IMG/VR virus record: IMGVR_UViG_3300046007_002123
Span: 1 to 20,601 of that record
Direction: 5' to 3' (one strand)
DNA from: a virus
DNA: 20,601 nucleotides
The translations under genes were made by a program, and so were the position numbers. Every line of letters starts with the position of its first letter. The first letter of the stretch is position 1. Positions 15,138-19,915 of the stretch are shown in pieces. The notes beneath the pieces are model-generated. The model did no database searches and was not told where the DNA came from. It saw only the letters and a program-made list of their open reading frames with translations.

Positions 15138-15572
15138 ATGACTGTTAAACAATGTAGGGTGTGCGATAAAACGAAATCTTTAGAGGATTTTTGCAAAGAT
15201 AAAAGCATGAAAGATGGAAGAAGAAACATTTGCAAAAGATGCCATACAGACTATATGATTAATTATTATAAAAATAATCCAGATAAAACAGCGGCTAAAA
15301 ATAAAATGAACACTAAATTTGTTCCCGCATGGAAAAGACACCACTTAGATGAAAGTGTCTATCTAGATATGTTAAATAAACATAATGGATTATGCCATTC
15401 ATGTAAAAATAATAAGGCTCAAGTAATAGATCACGATCACTCATGTTGCAAAAAAGATAGATCTTGCGGAAAGTGCGTCAGAGGTCTACTGTGTAGACAA
15501 TGCAATCTTGTTCTTGGGATTCTTGAAGAAGATAAAAGCAAGATAAAAAATTTGCTTAATTATATTAGTTAA
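15138..15572 (+). CDS. Endonuclease VII-like HNH nuclease
   Basis: A 144-residue protein of the recombination endonuclease VII family (T4 gp49-like). The C-terminal domain has the structural zinc pairs C86-x2-C89 and C119-x2-C122, the HNH metal site VIDHDHSCC (D98-H99-D100-H101) and the final N123 in CRQCNLVLGIL. An additional N-terminal zinc ribbon (CRVC at 6-9, CKRC at 32-35) is typical of freestanding HNH genes of this class, and the linker is Lys/Asn-rich. T4 endonuclease VII cleaves branched DNA, but relatives between genes often behave as selfish homing nucleases. This gene sits precisely between two tRNA genes and has its own leaderless promoter, which favours insertion as a mobile gene; a debranching role cannot be excluded. 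Confidence 0.85.
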   Translation: MTVKQCRVCDKTKSLEDFCKDKSMKDGRRNICKRCHTDYMINYYKNNPDKTAAKNKMNTKFVPAWKRHHLDESVYLDMLNKHNGLCHSCKNNKAQVIDHDHSCCKKDRSCGKCVRGLLCRQCNLVLGILEEDKSKIKNLLNYIS

Positions 15573-15577
15573 GCCAA

Positions 15578-15653
15578 TCTGACGGGGCAACTATTGGCAG
15601 TTGCGGCACGCTGTTAACGTGTTATCCTGCAGGTTCGATTCCTGCCGTCAGAG
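15578..15653 (+). tRNA. tRNA-Asn (anticodon GTT)
   Basis: Acceptor TCTGACG pairs with CGTCAGA, the D-stem is GCAA/TTGC, the anticodon stem GCACG/CGTGT (one G-U) carries loop CTGTTAA with anticodon GTT at 15613-15615, and the T-stem GCAGG/CCTGC has loop TTCGATT. G73 is the expected asparagine discriminator. The variable loop is six bases, one more than usual. No CCA is encoded. The 3' end is one base from the start codon of the next gene. Confidence 0.93.
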
Positions 15654-15654
15654 C

Positions 15655-15837
15655 ATGGAAATACATTCAGATAATGAGTGTCAAAAATATTGGCGGGAAG
15701 TATTTGCCTCCCAGATAGAAAAAACAACAAACTCTTATCATGTACAAGAAAAAGATGAAGATGTAGATAGAATTAGATGGTTTCTTGAAGGATTAAGATA
15801 TGCATCAATGATAGTCAGATGGGACGCTGACGAGTGA
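15655..15837 (+). CDS. Hypothetical small protein starting directly after tRNA-Asn
   Basis: A 60-residue acidic protein with two probable helices (CQKYWREVFASQIEK and DRIRWFLEGLRYASMIV) and no recognised family. The frame stays open upstream into the tRNA from a TTG at 15601, but the ATG at 15655 is the sensible start because upstream sequence is tRNA-Asn. There is no room for a ribosome binding site outside the tRNA; cutting of the precursor at the tRNA 3' end would leave a nearly leaderless mRNA. The stop codon lies in a small hairpin (15834-15847) that has no T-run. Confidence 0.65.
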   Translation: MEIHSDNECQKYWREVFASQIEKTTNSYHVQEKDEDVDRIRWFLEGLRYASMIVRWDADE

Positions 15838-15863
15838 GACTGCTCACAAAACACCTTTAAAAT

Positions 15864-15892
15864 TTGACCCCTTACTGGTACCCTGATAAGAT
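15864..15892 (+). promoter_or_regulatory. Sigma70-type promoter (TTGACC-17-TAAGAT)
   Basis: TTGACC (15864-15869) and TAAGAT (15887-15892) with 17 bases between them stand in the 83-base gap before the small gene at 15921, which has a strong ribosome binding site. A 5-bp inverted repeat (TGATA at 15884, TATCA at 15898) overlaps the -10 box, weaker than at the other promoters. Confidence 0.6.
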
Positions 15893-15920
15893 TAAAGTAT
15901 CAACCCACAAGGAGGATGTA

Positions 15921-16079
15921 ATGAGAGCGTTTGCACATTTTTTCTCAGAAGTATTTAGAACAGATGCCACAAGCAACTATAAACTTCAGAGTGAATGGGA
16001 AAGAGCAAGGCATGAGGCCGCACGATTTGGCCCGTCCCATGTAGCAGAAATTGATGCTATCTTTGCCAGACAGTCATAA
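15921..16079 (+). CDS. Hypothetical 52-residue protein
   Basis: A small helical protein (FFSEVFRTDATSNYKLQSEW, then a charged helix ERARHEAARFG) of unknown function. The ATG at 15921 has an excellent ribosome binding site (AAGGAGGA), and its promoter lies just upstream. A TTG start at 15864 is in frame but coincides with the -35 box, so I reject it. It has its own promoter before it and another directly after it, so it is probably made as a single-gene transcript and in quantity, which is notable for so small a protein. Confidence 0.75.
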   Translation: MRAFAHFFSEVFRTDATSNYKLQSEWERARHEAARFGPSHVAEIDAIFARQS

Positions 16080-16082
16080 TTA

Positions 16083-16112
16083 TTGACATTATGCCCACGA
16101 TTACTATATTAT
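16083..16112 (+). promoter_or_regulatory. Sigma70-type promoter for the lipoprotein gene
   Basis: TTGACA (16083-16088) and TATTAT (16107-16112) are 18 bases apart; an alternative -10, TATATT, at 16105 would give 16. The promoter fills the gap before the lipoprotein gene, and the -10 hexamer lies at the centre of an interrupted inverted repeat (separate entry). Confidence 0.75.
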
Positions 16113-16125
16113 TAGTGTCGTGGGC
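16093..16125. repeat. Two-tier inverted repeat centred on a -10 box (candidate operator)
   Basis: The outer arms GCCCACGA (16093-16100) and TCGTGGGC (16118-16125) are exact reverse complements; inner arms ACTA (16103-16106) and TAGT (16113-16116) flank the hexamer TATTAT. The outer spacers differ by one base. No T-run follows, so a terminator is unlikely. Confidence 0.65.
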
Positions 16126-16150
16126 AAGTCATTTATAGAAAAGGATTAAT

Positions 16151-16555
16151 ATGAAAAGTATCATTATTGCTGCTACTATTTCTGCGGTTGCGCTAGTTGG
16201 CTGCACATCACAGGCTGCACCAGCCCCAGCACCGACAGTAACTGTCACTCAGCAGGCACCAGTACCCCTACCAGCACCTAGTCTGGATGATGGCGTAACT
16301 ATCAATTCACAGAAGTTTGTAGATTTCGTTAGAGATAATGGAGGAATCTATGGAAGCATTGCAGATGAATCAGATATTATTGAACTAGGAACTACCATTT
16401 GCGATGGACTTTCATCTGGCCTGTCTGAAGATCAGGTCACGGCTATTTTGGCACAGGCTCTAGTAAAAAGTGATATGGGCAATGACGATGGTGCTAAGTT
16501 TGGCGCGGCTCTTATAGTTGGCGCAAAAAATTATTTGTGTGGTTCTGTTTACTAA
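16151..16555 (+). CDS. Secreted lipoprotein, DUF732-like
   Basis: A 134-residue exported lipoprotein. The signal peptide (positively charged start, hydrophobic stretch 4-16) ends in the lipobox LVGC with the lipidated cysteine at C18. A Pro/Ala-rich linker (about 22-45) leads to a helical domain with two cysteines (C84 in TTICDGL, C130 in NYLCGSV) that can form a disulfide and resembles DUF732, a domain mainly known from actinobacterial exported proteins. AAAGGA precedes the ATG. It should sit on the outer face of the host membrane. Phage lipoproteins can block superinfection, but that role is inference. It has its own regulated-looking promoter. Confidence 0.82.
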   Translation: MKSIIIAATISAVALVGCTSQAAPAPAPTVTVTQQAPVPLPAPSLDDGVTINSQKFVDFVRDNGGIYGSIADESDIIELGTTICDGLSSGLSEDQVTAILAQALVKSDMGNDDGAKFGAALIVGAKNYLCGSVY

Positions 16556-16671
16556 TGACTCAATTTACGTTTTACTGCTTAGTTAAATCAGAGAGCGGCT
16601 ATGTTATGAAGCCACACATTAATATTTATAGCAATATGATCGAAATAATAAATTGGAATAAAAATGTATGA
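16555..16671 (+). CDS. Hypothetical 38-residue protein
   Basis: This short frame starts in the stop codon of the lipoprotein gene (TAATG) and ends eight bases inside the next gene. It fills the 108-base space between two firm genes, as many real small phage genes do. The product is polar and aromatic (FTFYCLVKS, NIYSNMIEIINWN) with no recognisable motif. There is no strong ribosome binding site, so translation would depend on coupling. The call rests mainly on fit. Confidence 0.5.
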   Translation: MTQFTFYCLVKSESGYVMKPHINIYSNMIEIINWNKNV

Positions 16672-16987
16672 ATATAAAGCGTATGTAGAAAGAGTTGTTG
16701 ACGGAGATACTGTAGACTTGACGATTGATTTAGGATTTCATACCTATGTTGTGAAAAGAGTTAGACTGTCTAGAATAAACGCACCAGAAAGATTTACAGA
16801 AGAAGGTAAACTAGCAAAGGCCTTTGTTGAAAATGCTCTGGCTGTAGGAATGGAAGTTGTTGTTCAAACTCAACTAGATTCAAAAGACAAGTATGGAAGA
16901 ATCCTTGGTGAGATATTCATTGATAAACACTTCTCTTTAAATGAAATGATGTTGATGAATGGTCTTGCAGTCCCCTACAACGGTTGA
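16664..16987 (+). CDS. SNase-like (thermonuclease-family) nuclease
   Basis: A 107-residue staphylococcal-nuclease-like OB-fold protein. The family landmarks are present: VVDGDTVDL (D13, D15), VRLSRINAPE (R34, E42) and DKYGRILGEI (R79), corresponding to D21, R35, E43 and R87 of the S. aureus enzyme; the usual D40 is N39 here. The end, EMMLMNGLAVPY, is also typical. The domain is nearly minimal and has no signal peptide, so it acts inside the cell. It may degrade DNA or RNA, using calcium in known relatives. Its stop codon lies within the -35 box of the next promoter. Confidence 0.85.
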   Translation: MYEYKAYVERVVDGDTVDLTIDLGFHTYVVKRVRLSRINAPERFTEEGKLAKAFVENALAVGMEVVVQTQLDSKDKYGRILGEIFIDKHFSLNEMMLMNGLAVPYNG

Positions 16988-17012
16988 CTTATATTATTAT
17001 CTACTGTAGAGT
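16984..17012 (+). promoter_or_regulatory. Sigma70-type promoter for the secreted lysozyme-like gene
   Basis: TTGACT (16984-16989), which contains the SNase stop codon, and TAGAGT (17007-17012) are 17 bases apart. An inverted repeat, ATCTACT (16999-17005) and AGTAGAT (17010-17016), encloses the start of the -10 hexamer. A perfect AAGGAGG ribosome binding site follows before the ATG at 17043. Confidence 0.6.
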
Positions 17013-17016
17013 AGAT
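16999..17016. repeat. Perfect 7-bp inverted repeat over a -10 box
   Basis: ATCTACT and AGTAGAT are exact reverse complements around the loop GTAG. The repeat overlaps the -10 box of the promoter that precedes the secreted lysozyme-like gene. It is shorter than the other two promoter repeats, so chance is a more serious alternative here. Confidence 0.5.
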
Positions 17017-17042
17017 TAATGTTGCCGCCCAAGGAGGTCAAT

Positions 17043-17666
17043 ATGACGACAAAAAACCAAATTGGTTTGGCAGTAGATTGGATTGCCGCTGTAGTTTTGG
17101 CAGCCACTCTAATTGTCGCACCAAGTATGGCGTATGCTAAGTCTGCGCCCTTGGCGGATAGTGCAGGGAATCCTGTCACCGCTGATGCACAAGAAAGAAA
17201 AGCAGAGAAAGAAAAGGTTTGGACATTACCAGAAAAATGTAATGACAAGCCATCTAAAATTCTTTTTAAGGCAGGATTTACAAAGCCTGGAATGCTTAGA
17301 GGAATGTGGGCTATAACCTGGAGAGAATCTAAGCACCAGAACCTTGATGAAGGTTCCCCATGGTATTCAGGTGCTCTAGGATGGGCACAGATACAGACGA
17401 GTGCATGGTCTGGAAAATCATGGTGGTCTAGGTCTGCAATGCTAGATAGATACCAGCAGTCGGTCATTGTTAAGAAACATTTCTTTGACAAGGGACTGAT
17501 GCATAACTGGGGATATGGATATTCCCATAAAAAAGATACATGGTACGTTGATGCAGGTATGTATTACTCCCTTTGGGGATCAGGATTGACATATTCATGG
17601 GTAATTGCACCATTCAATACTGGATGGTCTTTATTCCCTGGAAAATGTACTCCTAAAAAGGTATAA
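17043..17666 (+). CDS. Secreted lysozyme/transglycosylase-like protein
   Basis: A 207-residue exported protein. The ATG at 17043 follows AAGGAGG; a start 24 bases upstream would add residues before the signal peptide. The signal sequence has a hydrophobic core at about 13-27 and a likely cleavage after AYA (residue 32). The mature domain has the lytic-transglycosylase-like catalytic element TWRESKH (E95), followed by YSGALGWAQIQTS (109-120), as in SLT/lysozyme folds where E is followed by G-A-L-G-x-x-Q-I. Cysteines 66 and 202 could form a disulfide. It should act on peptidoglycan outside the membrane, for lysis or, if packed in the virion, for DNA entry. The tail ends K-V-stop with a TATAAT over the stop. 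Confidence 0.78.
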   Translation: MTTKNQIGLAVDWIAAVVLAATLIVAPSMAYAKSAPLADSAGNPVTADAQERKAEKEKVWTLPEKCNDKPSKILFKAGFTKPGMLRGMWAITWRESKHQNLDEGSPWYSGALGWAQIQTSAWSGKSWWSRSAMLDRYQQSVIVKKHFFDKGLMHNWGYGYSHKKDTWYVDAGMYYSLWGSGLTYSWVIAPFNTGWSLFPGKCTPKKV

Positions 17667-17667
17667 T
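17638..17667 (+). promoter_or_regulatory. Promoter for the glycosyltransferase gene (CTGGAA-18-TATAAT)
   Basis: TATAAT (17662-17667) overlaps the stop codon of the lysozyme-like gene, and CTGGAA (17638-17643) lies exactly 18 bases upstream, as in the ssDNA-binding protein promoter. A long hairpin follows near the expected transcription start. Confidence 0.6.
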
Positions 17668-17678
17668 GTAAGGCAGAT

Positions 17679-17729
17679 GGTATGGCGGGGGAAACACAAT
17701 AAAATGTGCGGCAACACCCCCGCCATACC
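17679..17729 (+). other. Leader hairpin with a perfect 13-bp stem
   Basis: GGTATGGCGGGGG (17679-17691) and its exact reverse complement (17717-17729) enclose a 25-base A-rich loop. The stem begins about five bases after the predicted transcription start and ends 18 bases before the glycosyltransferase ATG, leaving the ribosome binding site (TTGGAGA) free. No T-run follows, so a terminator is unlikely; mRNA protection or a regulator site are the better guesses. Confidence 0.65.
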
Positions 17730-17747
17730 GTAACTTATTGGAGAATA

Positions 17748-18905
17748 ATGAGAATAGGTTTTCTTTCAACAGACTGGGGTGACCATTTTGAATCACAGCC
17801 GGGTGGATGTACTAACGTAAGAATGATGGGGCCAGCCATTCAACTAAGAACTATTGGTCATGAAGTAATGATTGGAGAAATTGGCTGGAAGGACGGAGAG
17901 GGATTCGTTGCAGTTCAGCCAGTAGAAAGAGTTAAAGTTCGTGACCGTAGCGTAATTACTAAATACGACAGGGGTTTTGACAAACTTGATGTTGTAGTTC
18001 TTAAATTATTTATGCACGAAGACGCTCCCAAGTATATTGAAGAGGCAAAAAGATTAGGGCAAACAGTAATTATAGATACTGATGATCACTTTGAGAAACT
18101 TCCAGAAGATAATTTAGCATTCATTACTACTGACCCAGAAACTCATCCAGAAAATAATAGAGATCACCTTATTGCCACATATCCACTAGCAGATGGTATT
18201 ATCGCAAGCACTAAGTTTTTAGAAGAAAGAATGCGTAAATATAATAAAAATGTCTATCGCATTTCAAATTCCCTAAATCCTTCAGACTTCATGTATAGAA
18301 TAGATACTGCTGGAACAAAACCTACTATTGGTTGGGTTGGAATTATGATGTGGAGGGTAAACGATCTTAAAGATGTTGCTGCTCCAATAAAAACTATGGT
18401 GGACACCTACGGCCTTAAATTTCATCATAGTGGCATCATGCTTGATAAACCTTACTGGGCGGCAGAAACTATTGGCATAGATCCAGGCAAAATGAGTGGC
18501 TATTGCGGGTGTAGACCACAACACTATGGAAATATTTTTATGCCTATAGATATTGGAATTGTACCGTTAACTAAAAATGAATTTAATGAAGCCAAGAGTA
18601 ATCTGAAAGGTTTAGAATACTCCCTATCTGGAATACCTTTCGTAGCCTCTGATACCAAAGAGTATAGAGATCTTGCCGACATGGGTGTTGGAAGGATCGC
18701 TAAATCTTCTAAGGATTGGATAAAACACATTAAAAAATTGTTAGATCCAGAGGTCAGAGAAGAGGAACGTCAGAATAACTATAAGATAGTTTCTCAAAAC
18801 TTTAACCTTAACCTTACAAAATATAAATGGTCTGAGGCTATAGAACTTATACATATAGAAGCACAAAAGAACAGGATTAAACAATACCAACTAATTAAGG
18901 TATAA
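17748..18905 (+). CDS. Glycosyltransferase, GT-B fold (GT4-like)
   Basis: A 385-residue protein starting at the ATG after TTGGAGA; a GTG at 17706 in the same frame lies inside the leader hairpin region and is rejected. The N-terminal Rossmann-like half begins MRIGFLSTDWG with a Gly-rich turn (QPGGCTNVRM). The C-terminal half has GWVGIMMW, IDIGIVPL and the donor-binding stretch NLKGLEYSLSGIPFVASD followed by EY, as in GT4-like retaining transferases. A cysteine pair GYCGC is unusual. It would move a sugar from a nucleotide sugar to an unknown acceptor: host wall glycan, virion protein or DNA base. The dedicated promoter and leader hairpin suggest that its level matters. The gene ends K-V-stop with TATAAT over the stop. 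Confidence 0.82.
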   Translation: MRIGFLSTDWGDHFESQPGGCTNVRMMGPAIQLRTIGHEVMIGEIGWKDGEGFVAVQPVERVKVRDRSVITKYDRGFDKLDVVVLKLFMHEDAPKYIEEAKRLGQTVIIDTDDHFEKLPEDNLAFITTDPETHPENNRDHLIATYPLADGIIASTKFLEERMRKYNKNVYRISNSLNPSDFMYRIDTAGTKPTIGWVGIMMWRVNDLKDVAAPIKTMVDTYGLKFHHSGIMLDKPYWAAETIGIDPGKMSGYCGCRPQHYGNIFMPIDIGIVPLTKNEFNEAKSNLKGLEYSLSGIPFVASDTKEYRDLADMGVGRIAKSSKDWIKHIKKLLDPEVREEERQNNYKIVSQNFNLNLTKYKWSEAIELIHIEAQKNRIKQYQLIKV

Positions 18906-18906
18906 T
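18899..18906 (+). promoter_or_regulatory. Possible -10 box (GGTATAAT) over the glycosyltransferase stop
   Basis: TATAAT at 18901-18906 contains the TAA stop of the glycosyltransferase gene; a loose -35 candidate TTAAAC lies 18 bases upstream. The next gene has a strong ribosome binding site (GGGAGG) and starts 27 bases after the box. Confidence 0.45.
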
Positions 18907-18933
18907 TAATTATTAAATGATTGGGAGGCTGTC

Positions 18934-19128
18934 ATGCCGTATGATATTAGACAGAATTATCGAGGAAAGTCTGGATACTCTGTAGTTAGTGAAGATGGTT
19001 CTGTTCGTGGAACACATAGGACTAGAAGAGAGGCTGTAGAGCAACAACGCGCTCTTTATGCTGCAGAGTCACAGACTAATAAAGGTTTCTGGGGCGGACT
19101 CTTCACCAATAACAAGGCAGGTAAATAA
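18934..19128 (+). CDS. Conserved small phage protein with NKGFWGG tail
   Basis: A 64-residue basic protein. Residues 1-45 follow a pattern I know from many phage proteins, where it also occurs fused to capsid-maturation proteins: a short MPYDIRQN start, then SGYSVVSEDGSVRGTHRTRREAVEQQRALYAAE, forming a small beta-hairpin plus helix. The last 16 residues contain NKGFWGG, a motif repeated at the end of the next gene product. The start is secured by GGGAGG. The stop overlaps the next ATG (TAATG). Function is unknown. Confidence 0.8.
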   Translation: MPYDIRQNYRGKSGYSVVSEDGSVRGTHRTRREAVEQQRALYAAESQTNKGFWGGLFTNNKAGK

Positions 19129-19454
19129 TGAATGCAGAATTGTACTCTCAGTTGACGGATGCAGAAAAAGAATTTCATAATGCCCTCATGTCAATCTCTG
19201 AAAGATACGGGACATTAGACAATGAAGATTTAGGCATCTGGGTAGGATATGAATCTGCAGAAGAAAATGAAGATGCTGCTATTGGGGTAAAGTGTTCAAA
19301 CTGTACTCTTTACAATGCCCCTAACGGATGTGCTATCCTTTCTTATGCAGTAGAGCCAGAGGCTAAGTGCAGGCTCGCTGTTATCCCTCCGGGATATGTT
19401 AATGCATCCCCCATGAACAAAAGTTTCTGGGGCGGAAAGATTATCAAAAAATAG
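19128..19454 (+). CDS. Four-cysteine protein with NKSFWGG tail
   Basis: A 108-residue protein with an acidic helical N-terminal half and a cysteine domain, VKCSNCTLY then NGCAIL and AKCRLAVIPPGYV, giving C-x2-C-x7-C-x12-C. This could hold zinc or an iron-sulfur cluster; the spacing with aromatic residues reminds me of small HiPIP-like proteins, but I cannot decide. The C-terminus is NKSFWGGKIIKK, repeating the tail motif of the preceding gene. The start codon overlaps the previous stop (TAATG), so the two proteins are made together. Confidence 0.75.
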   Translation: MNAELYSQLTDAEKEFHNALMSISERYGTLDNEDLGIWVGYESAEENEDAAIGVKCSNCTLYNAPNGCAILSYAVEPEAKCRLAVIPPGYVNASPMNKSFWGGKIIKK

Positions 19455-19468
19455 TAGATTGGTCTAAA

Positions 19469-19837
19469 ATGAAAATTCTTGTTTACGGAAGCAATAAGTT
19501 TTCCGATTATGATACCTTTACTCGCGCTGTAGTTGTCGCTATTGATAACGTAGTAGATAGTATAGATGGCAAACTTGATATTTATACGGCGGGTCCATAC
19601 AAAGTAAATCAATTTACAGCAGAATTTGTCAATAAAACAGAGGGATTCTTTAGACAAAAGGGAATAAAATCAAGATTCTATCGCGTACTAAAGAATGACG
19701 TTGTGGAAAACTTTGACAAGTATGGTATTAATAGTGTAGTATATTTATCAACGAAGAATGAAAGAGCAGAGATATTTGACACAGTAATATCTACTGCTGA
19801 ACAGAACGATGTTCCTGTCAACATCTATAAGGTATAG
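19469..19837 (+). CDS. SLOG/DUF2493-like Rossmann protein
   Basis: A 122-residue alpha/beta protein starting MKILVYGSNKFSDYDTF, which resembles the G-S-R-x-F-x-D-Y start of DUF2493 and other SLOG-fold proteins that bind nucleotides or nucleotide-derived ligands. Later strands are LDIYTAGPYKVNQF, SRFYRVL and SVVYLSTKNE. The usual second Gly-rich loop of the fold appears as TAGPYKVNQF. No nuclease or membrane effector is fused. The ligand is unknown; proximity to a deaminase gene may mean nucleotide metabolism. The end reads K-V-stop. The ribosome binding site is weak. Confidence 0.6.
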   Translation: MKILVYGSNKFSDYDTFTRAVVVAIDNVVDSIDGKLDIYTAGPYKVNQFTAEFVNKTEGFFRQKGIKSRFYRVLKNDVVENFDKYGINSVVYLSTKNERAEIFDTVISTAEQNDVPVNIYKV

Positions 19838-19845
19838 GAGAAATA

Positions 19846-19881
19846 ATGAGGATCATTAAAGGAGAAGGTCGCAGTATCTAA
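19846..19881 (+). CDS. 11-codon leader ORF ahead of the deaminase gene
   Basis: ATG at 19846 follows a near-perfect ribosome binding site (TAGGAG at 19835-19840) and encodes the peptide MRIIKGEGRSI before TAA at 19879-19881. The deaminase reading frame is one base ahead and has no usual start codon before 19916, although its conserved N-terminus is encoded from about 19877. The ORF may be a regulatory leader, or the true first exon-like part of the deaminase read through a +1 frameshift at ATC-TAA, or the result of a base missing or added in the sequence. Confidence 0.45.
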   Translation: MRIIKGEGRSI

Positions 19882-19915
19882 GCGCGACCAAGCATATCTT
19901 TCAGTAGCATCATAT

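Noticed and set aside
15035-15653. tRNA genes as a phage attachment site
   Set aside because: Both tRNAs are complete and no integrase, excisionase or flanking direct repeat is visible, so there is no support for an att site.
15601-15654. TTG start for the small gene after tRNA-Asn
   Set aside because: The TTG and the following 17 codons lie within tRNA-Asn; the ATG at 15655 is the first start outside the tRNA.
15834-15847. Hairpin GTGAG/CTCAC as a terminator of the gene at 15655
   Set aside because: The stem is only five base pairs and no T-run follows, so an intrinsic terminator is not supported.
15864-15920. TTG start for the 52-residue protein gene
   Set aside because: The TTG is part of the TTGACC -35 box, and the ATG at 15921 has an ideal AAGGAGGA ribosome binding site.
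16997-17491. A 164-codon open frame on the - strand
   Set aside because: Antisense to the secreted lysozyme-like gene, which has a strong ribosome binding site, signal peptide and family motifs. No other gene in the window is on the - strand.
17706-17747. GTG start for the glycosyltransferase gene
   Set aside because: It falls in the loop and stem of the leader hairpin, has no ribosome binding site, and the conserved Rossmann start MRIGFLS begins at the ATG at 17748.
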